This document shows, piece by piece, positions 25,006 to 36,200 of a stretch of DNA of 64,000 nt. Position 1 is the stretch's first letter, and each line of letters starts with the position of its first letter. The notes beneath the pieces are model-generated. The model was given only the letters and a program-made list of their open reading frames with translations. It was not told the DNA's origin and did not search any database. This DNA comes from Argopecten irradians (lineage: Eukaryota > Mollusca > Bivalvia > Pectinida > Pectinidae). A program made the position numbers and the translations under genes. The stretch spans positions 27,417,963 through 27,481,962 of the forward strand of contig NC_091142.1 of assembly GCF_041381155.1 (NCBI RefSeq), read 5' to 3'.

Positions 25006-26860
25006 AATTATTGACAAATTCATTGAGTTATATTTGTTTCAGTACTGAAGATATGAATTACAAATTTAAGATCAATTTTCAAAATATTCACTCAAATCAA
25101 GTAAAAATTAATTATAAGCATTGATGTCAGTATCTTTAATAGATTTTTTTGCAATTTTTGTTAACTGTCATACCCCATGAAATTAAAAAAATCACACAGT
25201 CTCTTTAAGAAGTGATCCTACCTTTCCGGAGCAAAATTTAAAGGTTTCTTAAAAACATTAATAACAAAAGAAAATATATATCGATGGCTTAAGATGAGGT
25301 TACAACACCAAACATATGCAAGATTTCCTGTCTAATGTATGATAAAAGTGGAGATGCATTTCGCCGTTTTGCCGTCTGGCGCAGTGATAGTCAACTACCG
25401 CGCGGCATTTAGGACGACGGCGGGAAACATAAAACGACCCGCGTTATGAAAATTAACATTTTATTTATTCTAATTAAACAGTTCTGAAGGTGATGATAAG
25501 TGTGCTAGTAAACGTATAGTTAATAACTTCTGCGACTCTACAAAATTATTGATCTCGTTTTACATTCCCATTTTAAAAATTAAAAAAATCACACAGTCTC
25601 TTTAAGAAGTGATCCGAACGTTACTGGCATTATTTTCATGCCTTGGTCTAACTTGTGATTTTGAGTTGAGCATACGCCCCTGAAGGAAGGCTTTGTGTTA
25701 CATCTTCAACCGAGACAACCAAAGTCTACAAAATGGTAGATAGCGTATCGTTCCTGCAAGACGTGGAGCATGAGGGGAATGGACGACTGGTTTGCCAATT
25801 GTCGGAGTAAAACACATCAAAATATACCACAGTCTCCCAAAACACAGTACTTACCACTTGTAGCATAAGGCATACAGAGACGAATACTCTAAAATGACAT
25901 TAGAGACAATTAAGAGAGGCTTGTTCTATTACATAACCATGAAACAAAATATGGCATCAATGTTTGTTTTTCATTCCTTATGAAACATATAAACATTTAA
26001 TATTGAAAACATCCACGACATTTTGAAGTATTTTAATTAAAGCCGTTGAAATTCCAAATCATATAGCAATACCATTCAGCCGGTACAATATGTACGCTGT
26101 ATTCGTACTTGTGCCAATATCACGTAAGTTAAACAAATGCAATATATAACCAACAAGGAGTTGATTACATTGTTTTTTAGACAGGAGCATGCACATAATA
26201 CGGTAAACACACTACTATAAAAGCGATTTAAGTATTTCTAAACCAAAGTTACTTTAATCCCCTAGCAAGGTTCAGAGTTCGGCAGACGTCCGATTCACAT
26301 ACATTTCACCGTAGTGGGCTTTATTGGCATATCACAGTAAAACCAACTAATCTCACTTTCATTACAACTGGTTTGTTTCCGGTATATGTGCAAATTTTAA
26401 TGCACTCTTAGACTAAATTGTCCTTTTAAAGGCGCTTAAAGAAAACTACATATTTTTGTAACTTGATTTTTTATCAATATCCGTGTTGACGTTTCAATTA
26501 TCTCGCACAACCTAAGGTGACCTTTAGAAGATACCAAAACACATATAATATAGATACATATTGTAAGTACATGTATAGGCAATGAAACAATATAACAATT
26601 ATATTTATATCGTATAACAATAGTTGCAGCATAAATAGAATAATGTACTCTGAAGCTCAATGGTTGCACATTTAAAATCATTACGGCTTTGATATGCTTC
26701 TTGATTGTGCAGCTATAATAATACCCATATGAATACAAATCGGTAGACAAAAGATAGGAACGGCTCTTGACGACTACAATACTGGCTTTGTATGTTGGAT
26801 TCTAATGAAAATTGTCTTAAGTCAGTCGGCGGTTACTCGTTGCTGGTAAATTTTGTAATT
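25006..26860. other. Intergenic with a 37-bp direct repeat about 395 bases apart
   Basis: ATTAAAAAAATCACACAGTC followed by TCTTTAAGAAGTGATCC occurs at about 25181-25217 and again at about 25578-25614. The DNA between has a CpG-rich patch at 25360-25440. At about 25805-25850 a fragment like the SINE body (ACCACAGTCTCCCAAAACAC) occurs. The last 100 bases would hold the promoter of the next gene, but no TATA box is clear. Confidence 0.5.
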
Positions 26861-26862
26861 AA

Positions 26863-28846
26863 ATGGCTGACAATAACGTGGATTGTGCGCGTGAAATATA
26901 CAATTTTCGATACGTAGAGAATGTTCATGTTGGTGATAATACAAATTATAGTTCTAAAAGTGCAATACGAAGATACAAACAGAGAGCGATAAACGATTTT
27001 GTAGAGTATAGGACGTTGGCAGACAAAGTTCAAGAACAAGTGTACCAAGGAAAGCATATTATGCCCCATATCGAGTGTCTTAAAGAGTGTGAAGAATGGC
27101 TATCTTGTGATCTTGACAGAAAAGTGTATGGTTTATTATTTGCCAAGTACGAAGGACTAGCAGATACTTTAAGGACAAGCTCAGATGTAACTGAAGGCTT
27201 GGCCGATCACGATGTCTACAAATGTATGGAAAAGCTGGTGCCTCGTACTTCCTTTCAGGACATCGCAAGAATGATATACAAATTCAGGTAATTTGTGTCG
27301 TCTCCAGATTGTCATTCACAAAAACATTTCAGTATGCGTTTATTAAAATGTACACATATTTTGCTGTAAACATTACATGATATTGTATATTTATTTAACA
27401 AAAGAATAGATGTCGCACTTTTATGAATATTATACAAATATATCATTTTGATGAGGTCGATACATGGTTAAAGAAAAAGTATTGATTGAGGACGCAGTGT
27501 TGCTTGGATTGATTGATCAAGTTCATCTCGTGAAAATGAAGTGAATTCCATTTGCACGAACTTAATTGTCTTCATCAGTCAATACAAGCAAAATTGGCAA
27601 CCAATCCTGATAAATACGTTAACCAATTTAAAAATTCCCGAAGTTGAACAAATTCTATATTTTCTATATAACATTATTTATCGTGCATGCATGCACAGCT
27701 GCAGAACAGCTGCCCGTCAGTTCTTCTCGTCGCCAAGGCAACACAAAATATGACTCCGAAAAACTTCTTTCTCTGGACGTTGTTACGATTAAAATCGCCG
27801 ATTTTGAAATATTTTTTCATGTTGATGAAGAAATTTAATCTCTTTTAAATAAAGTGAACTGTGAAGCAGTTCATGTACCATTCTGCTGAAGCGACGTTAA
27901 ACTAAGCACAATGTAAACAATGTCAAAATGTTTTCTCATACCGGTCAAAGGTCAGCGCGTGACCAAACATCGCAGAGCGAAGTGAAAACGTAAATTTCAC
28001 TTTATTGGCCTCTTAATTAGTGTAATATATCATTTTAAATTGTTAAATTGTTTGTAAAGAACGGCAATCTGTACGAATCCAATATATTTCTTCTTTTGTA
28101 GATATGCAGCCGCTCTTGCTGTTTCTGGTAAAGTTGACATTGCAATGACAGAAGCAAGAGCAGGATATGAGACTCTGAGGAATTATCTTGAAGACAAAAA
28201 AATGGCGAAAGCTAACAGCAGCTGTTTCTATGGCTATATCAATGTACATCTTGGTGAGTTCAGTGTTATAGCCGCCAGAACAAATGTGTATAACAGGGAG
28301 AAAAAAACGTATATCCTGACTCAAATTGATGAAGGATTGATGCAAGTGCACAAAATAGCAGACGATGACAGAAATATCGAAATAAAGAATCGGTGGGCAA
28401 GAATGTTTCTTGTTAAGAAAGCATTTTGCTGTCTGAATATCGGCCTTAATGGCGAGGATGTGTTTGATCCAGAGGAACTTTATATAGAAAAGGTTGATAT
28501 GGATAAAGCGAGAGCATGCTTGGAGAAGGCTAAAACACAATATTGGACAAATACAGATGACAGGAGAGAGATGTTGTACAATCGTGCCCAGGCGAAGCTG
28601 ATTTGGCTTGAAGGACACCACGAAGAAGGCATCAAAACCTTGAAGGCTGCAATTGAAATTGCGGTAAAGTTTAAACGAGAAAAAAACAATTTCCAACGTA
28701 TTCTAAAGAAATGGAGACAAGCGTATTGGGTACGAAGAGCTAAATTCATACTGGCCTCTAACGCAGCAAAGACTTTCGTTATGCTCATAAGCGTTTTTCT
28801 TCTTTTGATTGCCATTTATAAAGAAATGAGACGAGTAATTCTATAG
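26863..28846 (+). CDS. Tail-anchored, TPR-like helical protein (uncharacterised)
   Basis: Two exons, 26863-27287 and 28102-28846, with a GT-AG intron of 814 bases (donor CAG|GTAATT, acceptor TTCTTTTGTAG). The phase fits (AG|A makes Arg 142) and the 1170 nt give 389 residues. The protein is charged and helical with little low-complexity sequence. Spaced helix pairs such as YAAALAVSGKVDIAMTEARA and YNRAQAKLIWLEGHHEEGIK, each with Ala/Gly at regular places, resemble tetratricopeptide-type helical repeats. Residues about 366-381 (TFVMLISVFLLLIAIY) form one membrane segment, followed by KEMRRVIL, so a tail anchor with most of the chain in the cytosol is likely. There is no signal peptide. I do not recognise the family; invertebrate TPR proteins of the IFIT type are one possible relation, not shown. 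The start is the first ATG after an in-frame stop. Confidence 0.75.
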
Positions 28847-29822
28847 CAGACATCAATCGTTTCCCCTAGAAGTTACTGCAGGGACGTGTGTGTATAGGAC
28901 TGTACTTTCATTGAATTTATGTACTTAAAAGAAGTTTGTTCTGCTTTTATAACTAATTAAAAAGTTGGAGATATCGTAACTAATTTCCAAGTGTACATGT
29001 ACGTTGTCCTCTATGTCGGACACAAAGTGTCTTAGTGACCTCAGAACTGACCTATCAAACAATACTGTAAATTGACGGATGGCCAGCTGTCAATCAAATC
29101 GCACGTGACTTTGCATTTTGTATTGTGTGTGCTACGATGTTTGCTCCGACATTGAATAGAAACACGTGCGTTTGCGAGATGGAGGCGTGGCTATATTACA
29201 CCTGGCGATCGGTCAATCGTGTGGTGAACTTCTTCTTCTCTCTTCTTCGATATTGAAATTACGTAATGTGTATGTTAAGTCTATTTACAGTTGATTTGGT
29301 TTGTAAAACGGTAAGCATCCAATGTTTCTGTTTCATAAACCAAACGTCCTTTTGTGTCTTCTCGCGTATGAAAATATCTTATTTGTGACGATGTATTATT
29401 ATGAGAAATAGGCAAGTTTTAGGTTTTGTGTCGTCTTTTGTTTTACATTGTAAAGCAACTACCACTGGTACCACATTTCATGATATCCCTTTCAAAACAC
29501 GTTTCATTTAAGAATAAAAATAATGAATTGCAGCTCCTTTGAATGTAAAAAAAAATATTCGCATAGAATGGTTTTCGTGAATTTCATTGCAAAAACCACG
29601 AAATGATTAATGTTAGTTAGTTTATGATATCAATTCATAGAATGTTGTCCGAGTGTGTGGGTGGCGTATGGAAAAGATACGAACTTAAACTGTTTTACTT
29701 TGTTTTATTACATTAACAAATCAACGTGGCTGATCTGTGGTCAGGCCATGGTTTGTAAGTGGAGAAAAGCCAGAGTAACCGGAGAAAAACGCCGAATCAC
29801 GGGCAATATCCTAAAGAAAACG
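28847..29822. other. Intergenic; possible promoter or leader and a mollusc repeat fragment
   Basis: The 3' side of the TPR-like gene comes first. At 29155-29320 there is a CpG-richer patch ending in AAAACG|GTAAGC, which could be a leader exon with a splice donor, but no downstream gene was found. At 29733-29800 a string near GTTTGTAAGTGGAGAAAAGC followed by CAGAGTAACCGGAGAAAAAC matches a dispersed repeat I know from mollusc DNA. Confidence 0.4.
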
Positions 29823-30119
29823 TCTTTCATTGAGAGATTTAATTATAGACATGTTATCATCAAATGTCTTTCATTGACAGCTTCATCTGTAGACATGTTC
29901 TCGTCAAATGTCTGTCATTGACAGGTTTAACTGTAGACATGTTCTCGTCAAATGTCTGTCATTGACAGGTTTAACTGTAGACATGTTCTCGTCAAATGTC
30001 TGTCATTGACAGGTTTAACTGTAGACATGTTCTCGTCAAATGTCTGTCATTGACAGGTTTAACTGTAGACATGTTATCATCAGGTGTCTGTCATTGACAG
30101 GTTTAACTGTAGACATGTA
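29823..30119. repeat. 44-bp minisatellite
   Basis: About 6.5 units of TCAAATGTCTGTCATTGACA, GGTTTAACTGTAGACATG, TTCTCG run head to tail with a period of 44 (unit marks at 29891, 29935, 29979, and so on). The central units are identical; the first and last are diverged. The unit contains GTCATTGAC, a small palindrome. No gene overlaps it. Confidence 0.9.
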
Positions 30120-30960
30120 CGACGTGATTTTGTAACTATGTAGTCTTCAAAGTATTGGTATTTTTTTTTGTTTGTTTGTCATTTTGCCCTCGATGTCTCC
30201 GTTCATTTTGAATACTTGTTCGTTTTATATCATCTTCTTGTTTATAAATATGGGTCCGTGTGTTTTTTTCGGTCGTACTCATGATTTTGATTCCTTTTCG
30301 TATATTCATGTCTTTTATAGTTATCAATTAATTGATATGTTGATCCCTCAAACCTAGATACAATTCCTTTTTGTATTTTTAAAAGAAAGGAATCCAAAGA
30401 AAAGCTTCTCGTACTAGTATTTGTCTTTTGCTAGTGCTGAAGTTGTATTTGATTCAATAGTATGAATGTGCCTAATACATTTGAATAATGTCACTCAAAT
30501 TAAAATTGTATCTTCTTTGTCATTCCCCGTAGAAAATTTGGGTAGTGTGTAAGGGCTTCCTTAGGCTGTGTATGATAGGTGTTTCATATCATAATCACCT
30601 TTTCAATAACATCACGACTTCAAGATCGCGCTGTACTTATTTTATGGCAGTCTGCCCAAATATGGCACAAATAGCACCAAACGATATTATCTTGAGTCCG
30701 ATAATCGATATCCGTGATATAATTCTTGTACATGCCGGATATGCACATGAGTCAGGTTTTTGTTCTATAGTTCATGTGCTGGCGACAACATCTGTGTCTG
30801 ATTAATTAATGCGTTAAACAGATATTTAATTACTTTTGAATAAAAGATATATATATGTTAATGATTATAGTTCACTGCTATAAGTACATGTATGGTATTT
30901 GATGACAATTAGTCAGTTTTCTATATAATAGGACATACAGCACTAATTCCTAATGTAAGA
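30120..30960. other. Intergenic, nothing recognised
   Basis: AT-rich DNA. An 86-codon frame at 30545-30805 resembles nothing known to me. Confidence 0.45.
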
Positions 30961-30969
30961 CTATTATTA

Positions 30970-31258
30970 AGAATAGGGATACTCTACCCGATCTAGGATC
31001 ACAAATTTTAATGTTATAAAAAACTTTAGGCTTGCCTTGAGAGTTTTACAGTATTTTGTGATCCCGAGGGTAGAATGTACGGCAGCACAGAAGTGACATG
31101 AAAAATATTTTTTTAATGTAAAAAATGTTTTTAATTTAATAAAAAAAAAAAGAAAGATTTTATGTAGGGTGAAAAATATTTTTTTTTCTTGTACGTGCTC
31201 ACGTAAAACTTATTACATGAGCACGTAAAACGTTTACGTGCTCACGCAAAACAGTTTA
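30970..31258. mobile_element. Foldback fragments: diverged relative of the 14.2-kb foldback, then ACGTGCTCACGT hairpins
   Basis: 30975-31080 is an inverted repeat with GGATACTCTACCCGA on the left and GATCCCGAGGGTAGAATG on the right, a diverged relative of the foldback at 14226-14376. From about 31085 A/T-rich blocks of the form TATGTANGGTGAAAAATATT begin. At 31192-31250 three copies of a palindromic word (ACGTGCTCACGTAA, TGAGCACGTAA, ACGTGCTCACGCAA) occur. This is the left part of a larger foldback that continues after 31654. Confidence 0.6.
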
Positions 31259-31651
31259 CGGAAGCCGTCTGGCGCCACACCAAAAAATATATTTATTGTG
31301 TTCCCTCACAATAATATTGTGAGGCCACACAATACTATTGTGAGGGAACACAATCTTATTGTGAGGCCACACAATAATTATTGTGAGGGAACACAATATT
31401 ATTGTGAGGGAACACAATATTATTGTGAGGGAACCTCACAATTATATTGTGTTCCCTCACAATAACTATTGTGTTCCCTCACAATAACTATTGTGTGGCC
31501 TCACAATAACATTGTGTTGGCCTCACAATAAATATTGTGTGGCCTCACAATAACATTGTGTTCCCTCACAATAAATATTGTGTGGCCTCACAATAACATT
31601 GTGAGGGAACACAATAAATATATATTTTGATGTGGCGCCAGACGGCTTCCG
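31259..31651. mobile_element. TA-flanked palindromic-satellite element A (393 bp)
   Basis: The ends are inverted repeats beginning CGGAAGCCGTCTGGCGCCAC, with TA on both sides (31257-31258 and 31652-31653). Inside the ends lie A/T-rich ATATTTATTGTG strings, then a tandem satellite made of a palindromic word, CACAATAnnATTGTG, separated by six-base spacers. Only two spacers and their complements are used: TTCCCT and TGGCCT (or AGGGAA and AGGCCA). Spacer orientation flips near 31430, where AGGGAACCTCAC joins the two polarities, and again near the right end. There is no coding capacity. TA flanks fit the Tc1/mariner group, but no transposase was seen. Confidence 0.8.
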
Positions 31652-31653
31652 TA

Positions 31654-32078
31654 GCAGTTTGTGTAAGACAAGAAATATTTTTTTTATGTATGGTGAAAAA
31701 TATTTTTTTTTACGTAAGACGACAAATATTTTTTTTATGTAAGGTGAAATATATTTTTTCTTTTACGTGCTCACTGACGTAATAAGTATTACGTGAACAC
31801 GTAAAAGAAAAAAATGTAATTCACCTTACATAAAAAAATATGTTTCGTCTTACATAAAAAAAAAACACATTTTTGTCCTACATTAAGAAAAAAATAAAAT
31901 CACCTTACATAAAAAAATATTTCTTGTCTTACACAAACTGTTTTACGTGAGCACGTAAACGTAAAAAATATGTTTTAACCCTACACAAAATATATACATT
32001 TTGTCCTTCATTAAAAAAAATACCGCCGTAAATATTGGAGTAACTAATGAATTGAATAACTTCAGTTGTATATCATAC
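31654..32078. mobile_element. Foldback arms with ACGTGCTCACGT core, hosting element A
   Basis: 31655-31960 is an inverted repeat. The left arm contains TACGTAAGACGACAAATATT and TATGTAAGGTGAAATATATT; the right arm contains their complements (TTCACCTTACATAAA, TTTCGTCTTACATAAA). The centre is TTTTACGTGCTCAC facing GTGAACACGTAAAAG. A further ACGTGAGCACGTAAACG lies at 31943-31960. With 31085-31258 it appears to form one larger palindromic element that element A interrupts. Confidence 0.6.
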
Positions 32079-32080
32079 TA

Positions 32081-32809
32081 CGGAAGCCGTCTGGCGCCAC
32101 ATCAAAATATATATTTATTGTGTTCCCTCACAATGTTATTGTGAGGCCACACAATAATTATTGTGAGGGAACACAATGTTATTGTGAGGCCACACAATGA
32201 TTATTGTGAGGGAACACAATCTTATTGTGAGGCCACACAATAATTATTGTGAGGGAACACAATATAATTGTGAGGTTCCCTAACAATAATATTGTGTTCC
32301 CTCACAGTAATCATTGTGTGGCCTCACAATAATATTGTGTGGCCTCACAATAAGATTGTGTTCCCTCACAATAAGATTGTGTTCCCTCACAATAAGATTG
32401 TGTTCCCTCACAATAACATTGTGTGGCCTCACAATCATATTGTGTTCCCTCACAATAAGATTGTGTTCCCTCACAATAACATTGTGTTCCCTCACAATAA
32501 TATTGTGTGGCCTCACACAATAACATTGTGTTCCCTCACAATAATATTGTGTTCCCTCACAATCATATTGTGTTCCCTCACAATAAGATTGTGTTCCCTT
32601 ACAATCATATTGTGTTCCCTCACAATAATATTGTGTTCCCTCACAATAATATTGTGTTGCCTCACAATAAGATTGTGTTTCCTCACAATAAGATTGTGTT
32701 CCCTCACAATAACATTGTGTGGCCTCACAATAAGATTGTGTTCCCTCACAATGTTATTGTGAGGGAACACAATAAATATATTTTTTGGTGTGGCGCCAGA
32801 CGGCTTCCG
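32081..32809. mobile_element. TA-flanked palindromic-satellite element B (729 bp)
   Basis: Same family as element A: ends CGGAAGCCGTCTGGCGCCAC and complement, TA on both sides (32079-32080 and 32810-32811), and an interior satellite of CACAATnnnATTGTG words with TTCCCT/TGGCCT spacers. About 33 words are present. The left quarter has the AGGGAA/AGGCCA polarity, often alternating; polarity switches at AGGTTCCCT near 32272, and the right part has mainly TTCCCT with scattered TGGCCT. The last word returns to AGGGAA. Long translations across it, made of a repeating IVFPHNK-like motif, come from the repeat. On its right it abuts a LINE reverse transcriptase frame that it cuts. Confidence 0.85.
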
Positions 32810-32811
32810 TA

Positions 32812-33184
32812 GTAAAGAGCATAAAATGCTTTATTGTCTTGAATACTCAATTGTTTTTTGGCAGCTGTAAAGCTTCCATTGTAGTTAAATAGTACACCTA
32901 AGTATGAGAAAGTATCTTGAATATCTAGTTGCATTTTGAACACCAAAAATCGGTTTCTTCCTGTAGGTTTTCGTTTTGCAAAAATTACAACTTTTGTTTT
33001 CTTTGTGTTAACCTTAAGTTTCCATTTTTGACAATATTCTTCAAACACATTTATCATATTTTGTAAACCAGTCGCTGTTTTGGACATTAAAACAGTGTCG
33101 TCAGCGTATAGAATAATAAACAGTTTAACATACATATCAATATTGTCGCGACACAGTTCATAAATTTTAGACAAACAATCAACT
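32812..33184 (-). mobile_element. LINE reverse transcriptase fragment (YADD region)
   Basis: The minus-strand frame reads LFIILYADDTVLMSKTATGL and later KWKLKVNTKKTKVVIFAKRK and SYLGVLFNYNGSF: the catalytic YADD box and following palm/thumb part of a non-LTR retrotransposon reverse transcriptase of the CR1/Jockey-like group. It continues the element at 34430-36200; the two pieces are separated by a plus-strand LINE fragment. Towards lower coordinates it is cut by element B, and the rest of the frame was not found beyond that. Confidence 0.8.
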
Positions 33185-34425
33185 TTTTTTTCAATAAAAA
33201 GTTTCTAAGTCGTTCAAATACAACCTACATAATTATTGTGAAACATGGAATCTAACTGTGAATGTTGAAAAAACAAAAATAATTGTTTTTAGAAAAAGTG
33301 GCAAGTTACTTTTAAAGAAGGTTGTTGGTTTTATGATGACAAACAGAAACCAAATGCATTACAAAAAAAAAATTGTCAGAACAAGGGCGAAAGGCTTTGT
33401 TTGCTTTGTTTTCAAAATGTAAATCTATGCAAATGAATTTTGTTACTCTTTTAAATTTATTTGATACATATGTTAACAGTGTATTAAGTTATGCATCGGA
33501 AGTCTGGGGTGGCTGCAAAGCTCCAGATATTGGTACAGCTTGAATTCTGTAAAAAGGTATTACATGTTAAAAATCCACATGTAATGTAATGGTTTATTTT
33601 GAACTTCGGCGTTTTCCTCTTGTTTACACCAGAAAGTATCGAATGATAAAATACTGGTTGAAAATTATAAATTCTAATAACTGTATTTTAACCACTACCT
33701 ATAATGTTTTATTGAATGTACCAAAATCGAACAATGTATTTAATTGGGTAGAATGTGTTAAAGATATATTGTACAGTCATGGTTTTGGTGATGTTTGGGT
33801 AAACCAGCATAAAGTTGTTCCTTCAAATATTTTACCAGTAATCAAACAAAGAATTAATGATATAGCTTTTTCAAGAGCTGTCATCTATATTAGAAAACTC
33901 TTCTAAGTGCTATTTATATCGTCACCTGGTGGATCAAGTTGTTTTGCAAACTTATTTGACAAAGTATATCCCAAACAAAAATCGTATTGTACTGACAAAA
34001 ATAAGGTTATCGGCACATAACTTGTGCATTGAATCTGGACGTTTTTTCAAATTTAGATAGAAGTGAGCGTGATTGTAAGTTTTGCGACCCTCATCGTGAT
34101 ATTGAGGACGAATATCATTTTATTCTTATTTGTCCAATTTATCAAGATATTAGAAAGAAATTTATAAAAAGACATTATTGGGAAAAACCATCTGTATTTA
34201 AATTAACCAAACTTTTGAGTACTACAAATATAAAAGAATTAAATTTTCTTAGTAAATATATTTATAATGCAAAACTATTTTGAGAAAGTCATTAATGTAA
34301 TGATTTGTCCATTCTCCACTTATCCTGTATGTATGCTAATTGTATTTTGATATTATTCTTTGTAAAAAGCAAATAAGTTGAAAAACTTAATGCAAATAAA
34401 GAATTTGAATTTGAATTTGAAATAC
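33185..34425 (+). mobile_element. LINE 3' fragment on the plus strand, inserted in an opposed LINE
   Basis: Translation gives, with frame changes, WNLTVNVEKTKIIVF, then YASEVWGG near 33490, then a long frame at 33589-33906, and CKFCDPHRDIEDEYHFILIC at 34077-34136. The C.FC...IEDEYHF...CP.Y motif is the usual C-terminal zinc-binding end of this LINE group. It ends in a short (TTTGAA)n tail at about 34400-34420, marking the true 3' end. It is 5'-truncated within the reverse transcriptase, decayed by stops and frameshifts, and belongs to the same clade as the element it interrupts. Confidence 0.75.
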
Positions 34426-34429
34426 AGAG

Positions 34430-36200
34430 CAAACAAAAACGGAGAGCAATTTTCCACTTGTTTCAAACCGATATTGGAGGTGAACATTTGTGACATTTCA
34501 TTACCATTTTTCACACAAGATTTAGTGTTTGAATACATACCATATAAAACATTAAATATCTTCCCAGTTATATTACTTTTTATATTTTTTCCATAAACCT
34601 ATACGCCAGACCGAGTCGAAGGCCTTCCTAAAATCAATAAAGGCACAATAGAGCTTTTTACCTGAAGACAGATTAAAGATGTCAGAGCATGTAGAATGAA
34701 AATATTATCTATGGTCGAGTGTCCTTTTCTAAAGTCCGCCTGAGCGCAACTAATAAGATTAATTTCATCTGATAGTGTTTGAAGTCTGGAATTTATTATT
34801 GACGTAAAAAACTTTACCCAAGCATGAGACTAGCGTTATAGCTCTGTAATTATCTAATTCTTTACGATTACCTTTGTTCTTAAAAATTGGCTTAATTATG
34901 CCAGTGCTCCAACTTTCTGGTAATATACCTGTGTCCAATACAATATTAAACAGTTTATTGTATCTGAGCATCATTTCATTAATTGTACTTTTAATGTATT
35001 CATTATTAAATATATCATCAATTCCGCACGCTTTATTATTATCTATTTTTTTTAACAAAGTCTACTATTTCTTCACTAGTAATTGGACCGTTCAGTATAT
35101 TGTCTTATAAAGGTATATCAGTCCAGACTGGACTTTCAAATTCGTCTTCAGTATTATTAGGATTCAGATTTAAATTTCTAAAGTAATCATGGAGCTCTTC
35201 AATTGTCATGTCAACTCTCATTGAATTATCTAGTTTATCAATTCTATTTAAGATATCACAGAATGCTTTCGGTTCATACATGGAGGTTTTCCTCATTTCG
35301 TTATCAGTTTTTTCTTGGAACTTTCTAAAATTTGCATTAATTATTTTTTTTTTATATTCCCTACTTTTCTTGATTGACTTTTTACGATTCTCGTTATTTT
35401 TAAGGATTTTGTGCCGTTTTTTAGCTTCATGGAATTCCTTTCTTTTATTTGCGCATTCGCGTGTAAACTATGGTTGATCTTTCCTTAGTGTAACTGAATT
35501 TGTACCCATTCTCGCCTGTTTCGTACCCAAGACATTTTTTGCCGTTTTCTTAAATATGTCTGTAAGACTATCCACAACGTCATTCATATCAGCTTGCGAA
35601 ACTAGTTTGGGGGACTCTTGCATTTTCTCGATTAAGTCATTTATATCGCGCAGTTTGCTGCCGCTCTCAGACTGTAAATTGTATACAAAATCGGCTGGTT
35701 TTTCTTTAACCCATTTACCAACTTTCTCGGTGGGTATGAATTTTTCTTCTATTTCAGTATTTATCTCCGAACGTTGGATACAAAATACTAATCTACAGTG
35801 AATATCCTATATCAGAGGATTAAAATCTAAAACTTCGAAATCATTAAGCACATAAAATACATTCGACGATACGATCAAATAGTCTACAAGACTTACATTT
35901 TTACATGTATAATTCCCAATGAATTTGTCATTGCCAACTCTGCCATTCGCAATATACAGGTTATTATTTTTACAAAGTTCCAGTAGTTTTATGCCAAATC
36001 TGTTTGGTCTTGACATATCTTGGCTAGATCTCTGTAATGGTACTCCTAATTGGGGGAGGACTTCAAAGTCATATAAATAATTATGCATTTCATTAGTTTC
36101 GATTAAATTTGACACTTCGATAAATTGTTGATTTAGTATAACATGATCATCACAAACTTGGGTTCTGGCGTTAAAATCTCCAACTATTATGATTTTTTGT
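34430..36200 (-). mobile_element. LINE endonuclease and reverse transcriptase N-part (5'-truncated)
   Basis: On the minus strand, 36196-35810 encodes IIIVGDFNARTQV and later NGRVGNDKFIGNYTC and SLVDYLIVSS: the second half of an APE-type endonuclease. 35296-35105 gives the linker (KAFCDILNRIDKL), 35058-34765 the reverse transcriptase start (KACGIDDIF, LPESWSTGIIKPIFKNKGNR, NYRAITLVSCLGKVF), and 34640-34430 the AFDSVWR and NGLKQGE-type region. Several stops and frameshifts split it. The first half of the endonuclease and any ORF1 are missing, so it is 5'-truncated at about 36200. Confidence 0.8.

Noticed and set aside
31259-32809. CRISPR-like array (short palindromic repeats with spacers)
   Set aside because: The DNA is eukaryotic, spacers are only two six-base words, and the arrays are enclosed by terminal inverted repeats with TA flanks. 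This is a transposon-borne satellite.
31259-32809. Reading the two spacer types as stored information
   Set aside because: Attractive, but slippage and inversion of a two-variant satellite explain the order without any encoding; kept only as an observation.
32280-32812. Open frames of up to 156 codons on both strands across element B
   Set aside because: They translate the 21-bp satellite period (repeating PHN and CSLT words) in several frames at once; no codon preference or family.
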